Assembly (NCBI GenBank): GCA_028705775.1
Contig: JAQWCW010000007.1
Coordinates: 43,063-107,062 of the forward strand
DNA length: 64,000 nt
Direction of reading: 5' to 3'
Source of the DNA: Eubacteriales bacterium
Lineage (GTDB): Bacteria; Bacillota; Clostridia; Christensenellales; Aristaeellaceae
A model generated the notes under the pieces. That model was not told where the DNA came from. It saw nothing but the letters and a program-made list of their open reading frames with translations, and ran no database searches. The stretch's first letter is position 1, and every line of letters starts with the position of its first letter. Made by a program: the position numbers and the translations under genes. Positions 1 through 8,010 of the stretch are shown here, one piece after another.

Positions 1-215
1 ACAGACCGAGCGAGGCGGACGGAGTGGAAGCGCCCGTGCCCGGAATGGTAAGCGGAGGGCCTAACGCGGGGCTTCATGACGCCGTTGCGAAGGAAAAGTG
101 CATCGGGCTTGCGCCCGCGTGCTGCTTTGTTGACGAAACGCCGAGCTATTCAACCAACGAGGTTGCAATCTACTGGAATTCGCCCGCCGTCCTTGCGTGG
201 GCTTTGATGTTTTGA
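1..215 (+). CDS. Glycoside hydrolase family 9 (endoglucanase), C-terminal end only
   Basis: This open frame enters from the left edge and ends at TGA 213-215, so only about 70 residues are visible. They match the end of GH9 cellulase catalytic domains: a RPSEADG stretch, then PVPGMVSGGPN, and finally SYSTNEVAIYWNSP. In that family the Asp in the first block and the Glu of the STNE block belong to the active-site region that cleaves beta-1,4-glucan. No dockerin or binding module follows, so here the protein ends with its catalytic domain. The next gene starts 11 bases downstream on the same strand, so the two are probably co-transcribed. Substrate and signal peptide cannot be judged from this fragment. 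Confidence 0.85.
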   Translation, partial: RPSEADGVEAPVPGMVSGGPNAGLHDAVAKEKCIGLAPACCFVDETPSYSTNEVAIYWNSPAVLAWALMF

Positions 216-226
216 GAGGGCTGACG

Positions 227-1456
227 ATGAAAAAATTTGTGTCTGTTCTGCTAGCGCTTGTACTTACGCTCGTTTGCTGCTTCTCCGCTTTTGCGCAGGA
301 GGTGGAAACCGAGGAGCTTACGCCGGAGGAAATACACGAAAAGCGCCAGAAAATTATCGACAAGGCAATGAACCAGTACGACGCAATGGGCGGCGTTGTA
401 ATCATCATCAAGAACGGCGCGGTTGACGAGGAATTCTACTTTGGCTATGCGGACAAGAAAACCAAAACGCTTGTCGATGAGTACACCGCCTTCAAGATTG
501 CGTCGATTACCAAAATGGTTACGGCGATTGGCGTTTTGCAGCTTGTCGAGAGCGGAAAGCTTGACCTTGACGCGGATTTGTCAAAGCTTTTTGGCTTCAC
601 CTTCCGCAATCCGTATTATAAGGAAATTCCCCTTACTCTGCGAATGCTGATGACCCACACAACGGGGCTTAACGCAACCACGGTCGACTATAACAAGGCG
701 ATTCAGGGCAAGGCTGACCCGACGCTTGAGTATATGTTCTCATCTTCGCGCGCAAAAAAGCAGTTTCTGAAGATGGAGCCTGGCTCAAAATACTCTTACA
801 GCAACCTCGGCGGAGGAATGCTGGGAAGCATAATCGAGCTTTGCACGGGAATGACGATTGACGAATACATGACAAAGAACGTGTTCGAGCCGCTCGGAAT
901 AAACGCGCACTATCAGGCGGGGCTGTTTGACGACAGCACGCAGATAGCCAAAATCTACAATATGCCCAAGCGCACCCTGAACCTTGACCCGTCGCTCAAC
1001 AGGGATGTGTACACCGAGCCGGATTGGCAGCACGATTTCACCTATACCGCGGGCGGGCTGATTATCAGCGGTCCGGATTTAGCAAAAATACTGATTATGC
1101 TCTGCGACGGCGGCGAGTATAACGGCGTAAGGCTGCTCAAGCAGGAAACCGTAGCGGAAATGACGACGCTTCAGAATGAGCGCTTTTCTGTATCGGGCAC
1201 AAGCGACCGCGGGCTTAACATGAACATCATCACGGATTATCAGGTTGATAACCGCACGATGTACGGGCATCAGGGCAAGGCGTACGAAATGCTCTGCGCC
1301 GCGTATTTCGACCCTACCGACAGAAGCGGCGTTGTGGTTCTCAGCAACGGCTGCGACAATACCAACGTCCGCAATTATGTAAATATGTTCGGAAGGATAA
1401 TGATGAAACGCGCCTATGAAATGCTTGACGAGGATTATCCCGAGGACGCAAAGTAA
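227..1456 (+). CDS. Secreted serine hydrolase, class C beta-lactamase/penicillin-binding fold
   Basis: The protein has 409 residues. It begins with a signal peptide (residues 1-23, ending SAFA). The three active-site motifs of the beta-lactamase/DD-peptidase fold are visible: SITK at 93-96 (nucleophile Ser and general-base Lys), YSN at 191-193, and a late HQG motif in place of KTG. Family members include class C beta-lactamases, DD-peptidases and esterases, so the substrate is open; a cell-wall peptidase or esterase role is more likely than antibiotic resistance. ATG 227 is chosen over an in-frame ATG 30 bases upstream because GAGAGGG sits 7 bases before it and the signal peptide then starts directly with MKK. 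It follows the GH9 gene closely and ends at a hairpin terminator. Confidence 0.85.
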   Translation: MKKFVSVLLALVLTLVCCFSAFAQEVETEELTPEEIHEKRQKIIDKAMNQYDAMGGVVIIIKNGAVDEEFYFGYADKKTKTLVDEYTAFKIASITKMVTAIGVLQLVESGKLDLDADLSKLFGFTFRNPYYKEIPLTLRMLMTHTTGLNATTVDYNKAIQGKADPTLEYMFSSSRAKKQFLKMEPGSKYSYSNLGGGMLGSIIELCTGMTIDEYMTKNVFEPLGINAHYQAGLFDDSTQIAKIYNMPKRTLNLDPSLNRDVYTEPDWQHDFTYTAGGLIISGPDLAKILIMLCDGGEYNGVRLLKQETVAEMTTLQNERFSVSGTSDRGLNMNIITDYQVDNRTMYGHQGKAYEMLCAAYFDPTDRSGVVVLSNGCDNTNVRNYVNMFGRIMMKRAYEMLDEDYPEDAK

Positions 1457-1461
1457 CACAA

Positions 1462-1493
1462 AAAGGGCGGGGCGTTTGCTTCGCCCTTTATTT
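1462..1493 (+). terminator. Intrinsic terminator after the serine hydrolase gene
   Basis: A perfect 8-bp stem (AAAGGGCG with CGCCCTTT) and a 12-base loop are followed by a short T-rich stretch, 5 bases after the stop codon. Confidence 0.8.
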
Positions 1494-1498
1494 ATGGC

Positions 1499-1527
1499 TT
1501 GTATATTTTTATCAGCACGGCTATAAT
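1499..1527 (+). promoter_or_regulatory. Sigma-70-type promoter for the rfb operon
   Basis: TTGTAT (1499-1504) and TATAAT (1522-1527) are separated by exactly 17 bases, about 30 bases upstream of the rfbA start codon. Confidence 0.75.
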
Positions 1528-1556
1528 ACAATAAAAGGTTTGCGGGAGGTGCGAAT

Positions 1557-2441
1557 ATGAAGGGCATTATACTGGCAGGCGGAGCGGGAACGCGCCTTTA
1601 TCCGCTCACGATGGTCGCAAGCAAACAGCTGCTGCCTGTTTATGACAAGCCGATGATTTATTATCCGCTTTCAACCCTCATGCTCGCGGGAATCCGCGAG
1701 GTTCTCATTATTTCAACGCCCGCCGATACCCCTCGCTTTTCCGAGCTTCTGGGCGACGGAAGCGAGTTCGGCATAAGCCTTACCTACATGGTTCAGGAAA
1801 GCCCCGACGGGCTTGCGCAGGCGTTCATTATCGGCGAAAAATTCCTTGCGGGCGAGCCGTGCGCGATGATTCTAGGCGATAATATCTTTTACGGCAACGG
1901 GCTTTCCTCCGCGCTGAAAAAGGCGGCGCAGAGCGCGGAAAACGGGCGCGCGGCGGTTTTTGGCTATTATGTTGACGACTCTTCGCGCTTTGGCGTGGTT
2001 GAGTTTGACGGGCAGGGGAAGGTCGTTTCGCTTGAGGAGAAGCCGAAAAACCCCAAGTCAAATTACTGCGTTACGGGAATCTACTTTTATGACGGGCGCG
2101 CGAGCGAAATGGCAAAGCGCGTACAGAAAAGCGCGCGCGGCGAGCTTGAAATCACCTCGCTTAACGAAATGTATTTAAGGGAGGGCAAGCTTGACGTTCA
2201 GCTCCTTGGGCGCGGCTTTGCATGGCTGGATACAGGCACTCCGGAAAGCCTGCTTGACGCCGCCGATTTTGTCAGAATGGTTGAAAAGCGGCAGGGGATA
2301 ACAATATCCGCGCCTGAGGAAATTGCATATAAAAACGGCTGGATAAGCGCGGAAAAGCTGAGCAGCAGCGCCGAAAAGTACGGCAAATCGCTCTATGGCG
2401 AGCATCTGCGCAACGTTGCCGAGGGCAGACTCAGGTATTAG
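1557..2441 (+). CDS. rfbA: Glucose-1-phosphate thymidylyltransferase
   Basis: This 294-residue protein matches RfbA/RmlA in length. It transfers dTMP to glucose-1-phosphate, giving dTDP-glucose, the first step of dTDP-L-rhamnose synthesis. The nucleotide-binding signature [11 protein letters not shown] lies at residues 8-18, followed by [17 protein letters not shown], the family hallmark. A conserved GDNIFYG block and the EEKPKNPKS segment are also present. A GGGAGGTG ribosome binding site precedes the ATG. It heads a four-gene operon (A, C, B, D) with gaps of 6-10 bases that encodes the whole pathway, probably supplying rhamnose for a wall polysaccharide. Confidence 0.97.
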   Translation: MKGIILAGGAGTRLYPLTMVASKQLLPVYDKPMIYYPLSTLMLAGIREVLIISTPADTPRFSELLGDGSEFGISLTYMVQESPDGLAQAFIIGEKFLAGEPCAMILGDNIFYGNGLSSALKKAAQSAENGRAAVFGYYVDDSSRFGVVEFDGQGKVVSLEEKPKNPKSNYCVTGIYFYDGRASEMAKRVQKSARGELEITSLNEMYLREGKLDVQLLGRGFAWLDTGTPESLLDAADFVRMVEKRQGITISAPEEIAYKNGWISAEKLSSSAEKYGKSLYGEHLRNVAEGRLRY

Positions 2442-2451
2442 GGGGATTATC

Positions 2452-3009
2452 ATGAAAAAGATTGAAACGGCGCTTGCCGGCGTATTTATTCTGGAGCCGG
2501 AAATGCACGGCGATTATCGCGGCTATTTCACGGAAACCTATAATGCGCAGGAGTTTGAGCGCCTTGGAATCTGGGATGCTTTTGTTCAGGATAACGAATC
2601 CTTCACGCAGAAGAAGGGAACCTTGCGCGGCATTCATTTTCAGCAGTCGCCGATGGCGCAGAGCAAGGTTGTAAGAGCCATTCGCGGCGCTATCCTTGAT
2701 GTTGCGGTTGATTTGCGCAAGGGCAGTCCCGATTATCTTCGCTGGGCGTCCTTTGAGCTGAGCGCGGAAAACAAGAGAATGCTCTATATTCCGCGCGGCT
2801 TCGGGCACGGCTTCGTAACCCTTACCGACGACGTGCTTTTCCTCTATAAGGTTGACAACGTTTTCAGCAAGGAATACGACAGGGGAATACGGTTTGACGA
2901 CCCCGATATAGGGGTTGACTGGGGTATTTCCGAGCCGATTCTGTCTGCTAAGGATATGTCCTCTCCCTATCTCAGGGACAGCGACTGCAATTTCGTTTAC
3001 GATAAATAA
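2452..3009 (+). CDS. rfbC: dTDP-4-dehydrorhamnose 3,5-epimerase
   Basis: The 185-residue cupin epimerase inverts C3 and C5 of dTDP-4-keto-6-deoxyglucose. Visible family blocks are FVQDNES, the catalytic-His segment GTLRGIHFQ, the DVAVDLRKGS block, and YIPRGFGHGF with the second conserved His. ATG 2452 is chosen because GGGGGAT precedes it and MKKIETALAGV is a normal N-terminus; the upstream in-frame ATG lies inside rfbA. It is the second gene of the rfb operon and starts 10 bases after rfbA. Confidence 0.96.
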   Translation: MKKIETALAGVFILEPEMHGDYRGYFTETYNAQEFERLGIWDAFVQDNESFTQKKGTLRGIHFQQSPMAQSKVVRAIRGAILDVAVDLRKGSPDYLRWASFELSAENKRMLYIPRGFGHGFVTLTDDVLFLYKVDNVFSKEYDRGIRFDDPDIGVDWGISEPILSAKDMSSPYLRDSDCNFVYDK

Positions 3010-3018
3010 GGAGAAGCC

Positions 3019-4041
3019 ATGACAATAATAGTTACGGGCGGAGCGGGCTTTATCGGCAGCAATTTCATCTATTATGAGCTGAAAAATCACCCGCAGGACA
3101 GGATTATCTGCTATGACGCGCTTACCTATGCGGGGAATCTTTCGTCGCTGAAGGGCGCGCTTGAATATAAGAATTTCAGCTTTGTACGCGGCGATATAGC
3201 GGACGAAAAGGCGGTTGACGAGCTTTTTGAGCGAGAAAAGCCCGACATTGTTGTAAACTTCGCCGCCGAAACGCACGTTGACCGCTCCATCTTGAATCCG
3301 GCGTCGTTTACAAAAACGAATATCATCGGTACTCAGACGCTGATGGACGCTTCGAGAGAATTCGGAGTCAAGCGCTTTCATCAGGTATCGACGGACGAGG
3401 TTTACGGGGAGCTTCCGCTTGACAAGCCCGAGCTGATGTTTACGGAGGAAACCCCGATTCATACGTCAAGCCCGTACAGCGCCTCCAAGGCGTCGGCGGA
3501 TTTGCTCGCGCTTTCGTATTACAGGACCTTCGGGCTGCCGGTTTCGATAACCCGCTGCTCAAATAACTACGGCAGCTATCAGTTCCCCGAAAAGCTGATT
3601 CCGCTTGTTATTTCAAGGGCGGCGGAGGATAAGCCGATACCGGTTTACGGGCGCGGCGAAAACGTCCGCGACTGGCTTTATGTCATGGATCATTGCGCCG
3701 CTATCGACCTTGTTATGCGCCTTGGGCGCGAGGGCGAGGTGTACAATGTCGGCGGGCATAACGAAAAAACGAATATCGAGGTCGTCCGCACCATACTGAA
3801 AAAGCTCGGCAAGCCCGAAAGCCTTATAAGCTTCGTTAAGGACAGACCGGGGCATGACAAGCGCTATGCAATCGACGCTTTCAAGATTGAAAAAGAGCTT
3901 GGCTGGAAGCCGCAGACGCGTTTTGACGACGGAATCGGCTTAACCGTTGACTGGTATCTTGAAAACGGGAAATGGCTGGGCGATATACTTGCGGGCGATT
4001 ACAGGAATTATTATGATAAAATGTATGCGGGCAGGATGTGA
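3019..4041 (+). CDS. rfbB: dTDP-glucose 4,6-dehydratase
   Basis: The 340-residue extended short-chain dehydrogenase converts dTDP-glucose to dTDP-4-keto-6-deoxyglucose using bound NAD. The N-terminal Rossmann motif GGAGFIGSN is at residues 7-15. STDEVYGEL carries the catalytic Thr-Asp-Glu triad of dehydratases, and YSASK is the YxxxK active-site pair. AETHVDRSI and RDWLYVMDH are further family signatures. An AGGAG site precedes ATG 3019, 9 bases after rfbC. Confidence 0.97.
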   Translation: MTIIVTGGAGFIGSNFIYYELKNHPQDRIICYDALTYAGNLSSLKGALEYKNFSFVRGDIADEKAVDELFEREKPDIVVNFAAETHVDRSILNPASFTKTNIIGTQTLMDASREFGVKRFHQVSTDEVYGELPLDKPELMFTEETPIHTSSPYSASKASADLLALSYYRTFGLPVSITRCSNNYGSYQFPEKLIPLVISRAAEDKPIPVYGRGENVRDWLYVMDHCAAIDLVMRLGREGEVYNVGGHNEKTNIEVVRTILKKLGKPESLISFVKDRPGHDKRYAIDAFKIEKELGWKPQTRFDDGIGLTVDWYLENGKWLGDILAGDYRNYYDKMYAGRM

Positions 4042-4047
4042 AAGCCG

Positions 4048-4899
4048 ATGAAAGTGCTTGTTACCGGCGCTGCGGGTCAGCTTGGGCACGACGTTATGCT
4101 TTTGCTCAAAGCGCGCGGCGCGGACGCAGTCGGAGCTGATAAATCCGATTTTGACATAACGGACTCGGATTCCGTCAATCGCTTTGTTTTGCATAAGGGC
4201 TTTGACGCAATCGTTCATGCCGCCGCTTGGACTAACGTTGATTTGGCTGAAACCGAAAAGGAAAGCTGCCGCAACGTAAACGTTGTCGGTACTCGCAATA
4301 TTGCGAAAGCCGCCGCCGAAAGCGGAGCGAAGCTTGCTTTCATCTCCACGGATTATGTTTTCAGCGGCGCGGGAACTATGTCGCATGAAACGGATGAAGC
4401 GATTATGCCGATTAACTATTACGGCTTTACAAAGGCGGAGGGGGAAAAAATTGTCCGCGAGCTTGCGCCGAGAAGCTTCATCATCCGCTCAAGCTGGATT
4501 TTCGGCATAAACGGCGGCAACTTTGTCAAAACGATGCTCAAGCTTGCCAAGGATAAAACCGAAATTTCAGTCGTCTGCGACCAGATAGGCTCTCCGACTT
4601 ACTCCCTTGATTTGGCTCGGCTTATTACCGATATGCTCCTAACCGAAAAATACGGGACTTATCATGCTTCAAACGAGGGTTTTTGCTCATGGGCGGAGTT
4701 TGCCTCCGAAATCTTTGCCGAGGCGGGCGTCTCTGCAAAGGTAAAGCCCGTAAGCACAGGCGAATACCCCGCGAAAGCCAAACGGCCGCTCAATTCGCGC
4801 CTGTCCAAGAAAAGCCTTGACGACGCGGGCTTTGAGCGCCTTCCCGATTGGAAGAACGCGCTTGGCAGGTATCTTGAGGAATTGCGGCTCTGCGACTGA
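4048..4899 (+). CDS. rfbD: dTDP-4-dehydrorhamnose reductase
   Basis: The 283-residue NAD(P)H-dependent reductase carries out the last step to dTDP-L-rhamnose. GAAGQLGHD at residues 7-15 is the Rossmann glycine motif, STDYVFSG is the family catalytic block, and YGFTKAEGE contains the YxxxK pair. RSSWIFG and QIGSPTY are also typical of RmlD. It closes the rfb operon. The product activates rhamnose for a glycosyltransferase that is not in this window. Confidence 0.96.
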   Translation: MKVLVTGAAGQLGHDVMLLLKARGADAVGADKSDFDITDSDSVNRFVLHKGFDAIVHAAAWTNVDLAETEKESCRNVNVVGTRNIAKAAAESGAKLAFISTDYVFSGAGTMSHETDEAIMPINYYGFTKAEGEKIVRELAPRSFIIRSSWIFGINGGNFVKTMLKLAKDKTEISVVCDQIGSPTYSLDLARLITDMLLTEKYGTYHASNEGFCSWAEFASEIFAEAGVSAKVKPVSTGEYPAKAKRPLNSRLSKKSLDDAGFERLPDWKNALGRYLEELRLCD

Positions 4900-4932
4900 C
4901 AAAAACGATAAATGTATGAATATGGTGATAAG

Positions 4933-5895
4933 ATGAATCTTGTTTCTCTCCGTAAAACACTTCTGCTCGTTCTGACCGCCTCCATATGGGGGCTTGCGTT
5001 CGTTGCGCAGACCGTTGGCGCGGATTTTGTCGGAACCTTTACCTTCCTTGCGCTCCGCAACTGGGTCGCCGCGTTCGCAATCCTGCTCGTTATTTTTGTC
5101 AGTGACAGGCTGATGCCCGCTTCAAAGGATAAACAAAGCGCTCCGGCTGAAAAGCCCTCGGAATCGCGCCTTGCAAAAACCTATCGCGGCTGGCCCGTAA
5201 TCGGCGGCGCGCTCTGCGGTGTTATTCTTTGCGTTGCAAGCGCGGCGCAGCAGGCGGGAATACCGCTTACCACGACAGCAAAGGCGGGCTTTATAACGGC
5301 TATGTACGTTGTAATCGTGCCGCTGCTCAACCTGTTTTTCGGCTCGCGCGCGCGCCTGAAGATTTGGCTCTGCATGGCGCTCAGCGTTGTCGGGCTGTAT
5401 CTTCTGTGCATGAAGGGCGGCTTCTCGCTTGCGGCAGGCGACGCGCTTGTGCTTTTGTGCGCCCTGCTTTTTGCCCTGCATATACTCACAATCGACAGGG
5501 TTTCGCCCCATGTTGACGGCTTGAAGCTGAGCTGCGTGCAGTTTTTTGTGTGCGCAGCGCTTTCGACCGTCTGTATGTTTATCTTTGAAACGCCGAGCAT
5601 AAGCGGAATACTCAGCGCCGCGCCGTCGATTCTGTATGCCGGTCTGCTTTCAAGCGCCGTCGGCTATACGCTCCAGATTGTCGCCCAGAAGGGGCTTGAC
5701 CCGACAATCGCGAGCCTTGCAATGTGCCTTGAAAGCGTTTTCAGCGCGCTTGCGGGCTGGGCGCTGCTCGGTCAGTCACTCACGGAGCGTGAAATTCTCG
5801 GCTGCGCCCTGATGTTTACGGCAATCGTAATTTCGCAGCTTCCCGACAGGCGAATAAAGCCTGCGCAAAGCGGAGAAAAGACGCTTTCAGACTGA
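4933..5895 (+). CDS. EamA-family (DMT superfamily) membrane transporter
   Basis: The protein has about 320 residues with ten hydrophobic segments arranged as two EamA repeats (starting near TASIWGLAFVAQ and again near GLYLLCMKGG). Members export metabolites, amino acids or nucleotide sugars, and the substrate cannot be told from sequence. ATG 4933 is preferred because GGTGATA lies upstream; an in-frame ATG 21 bases earlier (4912) has no site. A charged insert near residues 60-80 separates the second and third segments. It follows rfbD by 33 bases and may be read with that operon. Confidence 0.8.
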   Translation: MNLVSLRKTLLLVLTASIWGLAFVAQTVGADFVGTFTFLALRNWVAAFAILLVIFVSDRLMPASKDKQSAPAEKPSESRLAKTYRGWPVIGGALCGVILCVASAAQQAGIPLTTTAKAGFITAMYVVIVPLLNLFFGSRARLKIWLCMALSVVGLYLLCMKGGFSLAAGDALVLLCALLFALHILTIDRVSPHVDGLKLSCVQFFVCAALSTVCMFIFETPSISGILSAAPSILYAGLLSSAVGYTLQIVAQKGLDPTIASLAMCLESVFSALAGWALLGQSLTEREILGCALMFTAIVISQLPDRRIKPAQSGEKTLSD

Positions 5896-5910
5896 GCTAA
5901 CCGTTTGCCT

Positions 5911-5940
5911 GCCGCCGTCCCGAATTTTGGGGCGGCGCAT
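5911..5940 (+). terminator. Probable terminator hairpin after the rfb/EamA unit
   Basis: A GC-rich stem (GCCGCC paired with GGCGGC, with an inner CCC/GGG) flanks an A/T loop. The following sequence is only weakly T-rich. Confidence 0.45.
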
Positions 5941-6009
5941 TGTTTACACATTCTGTGTGCTCATTTTCCCAAAAATCTGTCGATTTTTGCGAACTTTTCC
6001 GTAAAAAGA

Positions 6010-6038
6010 TTGACATATTTATCATGTGATGATAATAT
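6010..6038 (+). promoter_or_regulatory. Promoter for the receiver-GGDEF gene
   Basis: TTGACA (6010-6015) is a consensus -35. GATAAT (6031-6036, spacer 15) or TAATAT (6033-6038, spacer 17) can act as the -10. The start codon lies about 70 bases downstream. Confidence 0.65.
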
Positions 6039-6105
6039 CAGATTAGTTAGTTCCGTAAGCGCTTATGCGCAAGCGATATTGAATAATGAATATAGGAGCG
6101 GGATA

Positions 6106-7404
6106 ATGGATAATATCATGCTGATAGTCGACGACAGCGCGATGAACAGAGAGGTTCTGTCTCTGCAATTCAGGGATTCGTTTGATATTATTGAAGCAGC
6201 GGACGGAACCGACGCAATCAGGATTATCAAGGATTGCGGCGGAAATATCGACATTGTTCTTCTCGATTTGATAATGCCCGAAATGAACGGAATCGAGGTT
6301 CTGAAGCGCAGGGCTGAAATGGATTGCTTCCGCGATATTCCGGTTGTCGTGATAACCGGCAGCAACGCGGTTGAGGACCAGCTTCAGGCGTTCAAGCTCG
6401 GCGCGAGCGATTATATATGCAAGCCGTTCATTCCAGAAATGATAAAGCCGCGCATAAGCAACGTGCTTAATTCCACAATGCGCCAAAGGAATATGAGCGT
6501 CAGCGCGGACGAGCTGAGAATAAAGGCTGAAACGGACGATATGACCGGACTTTACAACAAGGCGACGACGGAGCAGCTGATGGCTGGAATCCTCGCGCGC
6601 GAGGAAGCAAAGAATCATGCGCTTCTTGTAATCGACATTGATAATTTCAAGGCTGTCAACGATATTTACGGTCATCTTCTCGGCGATACAACGATAAGGA
6701 TAATCGCAAACGCAATATCAGGCTTCTTCCGCAAGAACGATATTGTCGGCAGAATCGGCGGCGACGAGTTTGCCGTGCTTATGGTGAACGTGCCTTCAAT
6801 CGAGATAGTCAGGAGCAAGGTCAGCGAGCTTATAAGCCTTATGCGCTTCAAGCCGAACATAACCAATCCGGCTAACGTCACCCTTAGCGTTGGCTACGCG
6901 CTTTCATCGTGGCGGCATATCAGGTACAGCGAATTGTTCGGCTATGCCGACACCGCGCTTTATCAGGCTAAAAATGCGGGGAAGGCGCGCGGGCAGGAGT
7001 ACGGCGCGCCGATTAGCGAGGGCTGCCCCTCCGCCGGCAAGTATATTCTTGTTCTGAGCGCGGACAGGGGAACGGTTTCGATGATTGAGTATCAGCTCGG
7101 CGGGCATACGGAGATTCGCTGCCTCAGGAGCATTGCTGAGCTTGACGATTTTGCGTCCCGCTGCGACGGCGAGCCGCTTATGTCCTATATCGACGTGTCG
7201 GCTGTCGCGGGGGATACCTCCGGCTTCTGGGCTGAGGTGCGCGAAAGCGGAGTGCTCGGCAGTTCGCCGGTCATAGCCATTTGCCGCGAGGGCGAACTCG
7301 GTCAGTATTCGCAGGCGATAGCGGCGGGCGTTAAGGAAATCGTTACTACGCCGATTGACATAGGCGTTCTCAAGCGCAGAGCGGAGCACGCGCTGGAAAA
7401 ATAA
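6106..7404 (+). CDS. Response regulator with GGDEF domain and degenerate second receiver
   Basis: The 432-residue protein has three parts. Residues 1-122 form a receiver with all key residues: Asp9/Asp10, phospho-acceptor Asp54 (VLLDLIMPE), Thr84 and Lys106. Residues about 137-300 form a diguanylate cyclase domain with intact GGDEF at 218-222. An RKND tetrad at 209-212, five residues earlier, fits the RxxD inhibitory site for c-di-GMP feedback. Residues 312-432 resemble another receiver fold (start YILVLSADRG, end IVTTPIDIGVLKRRA) but lack an obvious phospho-acceptor Asp block. ATG 6106 follows AGGAG at 6094-6098; a longer frame from 5905 has no site and overlaps the promoter. An HPt gene follows, which suggests a phosphorelay that controls c-di-GMP synthesis. 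Confidence 0.9.
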   Translation: MDNIMLIVDDSAMNREVLSLQFRDSFDIIEAADGTDAIRIIKDCGGNIDIVLLDLIMPEMNGIEVLKRRAEMDCFRDIPVVVITGSNAVEDQLQAFKLGASDYICKPFIPEMIKPRISNVLNSTMRQRNMSVSADELRIKAETDDMTGLYNKATTEQLMAGILAREEAKNHALLVIDIDNFKAVNDIYGHLLGDTTIRIIANAISGFFRKNDIVGRIGGDEFAVLMVNVPSIEIVRSKVSELISLMRFKPNITNPANVTLSVGYALSSWRHIRYSELFGYADTALYQAKNAGKARGQEYGAPISEGCPSAGKYILVLSADRGTVSMIEYQLGGHTEIRCLRSIAELDDFASRCDGEPLMSYIDVSAVAGDTSGFWAEVRESGVLGSSPVIAICREGELGQYSQAIAAGVKEIVTTPIDIGVLKRRAEHALEK

Positions 7405-7445
7405 CCGGTTTCAGTAATCATAATTTCAGCTGTTGCAGGAAATTG

Positions 7446-7502
7446 TCTGCCGCTGCCGAAACTGTTACTATAATGAATGGTAATGGTTTTTGCGGCGGCA
7501 GA
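7446..7502 (+). promoter_or_regulatory. Inverted repeat enclosing a TATAAT box upstream of the HPt gene
   Basis: TCTGCCGC (7446-7453) is repeated in inverted form as GCGGCAGA (7495-7502), and pairing extends inward to about 11 bp with one wobble. TATAAT at 7469-7474 sits in the loop, and the HPt gene starts 36 bases past the right arm. A -35 box at good spacing is not evident. It could be an operator pair around the promoter or an attenuating hairpin. Confidence 0.4.
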
Positions 7503-7537
7503 TTCTTAAACAAACATAATACAGACCGGAGTAAAAC

Positions 7538-7897
7538 ATGAATAAAACCGAATTGCTAAAATACGGCGTCGATTACTCGGAGGGGCTGAGAAGATTTGTG
7601 GGGCATGATGATATTTTCAGAGGCTACCTCTTGGAATTCTTGTCCGAAAGCGGCTTTCGGCGGCTGGAGGATGATATAAAAGCGTGCCGCTATTCGGAAG
7701 CGTTCAAGGAAGCGCACGCATTGAAGGGGCTTACGGGCAACCTGAGCCTTAACGGGCTGCATTCGGAGCTTGTTGCGCTGGTTGAACTGCTTCGCGAGAA
7801 CGCGTCCGGCGAAAGGATTCGCGCGCAGTATAACATAGTTGCTTTTCGGCACGTTGAAACGGCGGACGCGCTTAGGGCTTATCTTGACGAAGCCTGA
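7538..7897 (+). CDS. HPt (histidine phosphotransfer) domain protein
   Basis: The 119-residue, all-helical protein consists of a single HPt domain. The phospho-accepting His is in AHALKGLTGNLSLNGL (residues 55-70), which fits the HxLKGxxxNLG pattern. HPt proteins carry phosphate between receiver domains. The neighbour upstream is the only receiver protein nearby, so the pair may work as a relay; no histidine kinase gene is seen in the window. A CGGAG site precedes ATG 7538. Confidence 0.88.
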   Translation: MNKTELLKYGVDYSEGLRRFVGHDDIFRGYLLEFLSESGFRRLEDDIKACRYSEAFKEAHALKGLTGNLSLNGLHSELVALVELLRENASGERIRAQYNIVAFRHVETADALRAYLDEA

Positions 7898-7959
7898 TAT
7901 GGCTTGCGCTGCTCGCTTACGCGTTTGCGCTTTCACATTTTCAGATTAACTTAATACAG

Positions 7960-8003
7960 AAAGACTGCCATAAGCGGCGCTAAACCGTTTATGGCAGTCC
8001 TTT
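7960..8003. terminator. Bidirectional terminator between HPt and the SH3-repeat gene
   Basis: A long stem pairs AAGACTGCCATAA (7961-7973) and the following CGG with CCG and TTATGGCAGTC near 7985-7999. It has A-rich and T-rich flanks, so it can end transcription from both convergent genes. Confidence 0.85.
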
Positions 8004-8010
8004 TGTTTGC

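Noticed and set aside
227..1456. True antibiotic-resistance beta-lactamase
   Set aside because: The SxxK and YxN motifs are shared with DD-peptidases and esterases, and the third motif is HQG; there is no basis for a resistance call.
2431..3462. Minus-strand open frame of 343 codons across rfbC and rfbB
   Set aside because: It lies opposite two clearly identified genes and has no family match or ribosome binding site.
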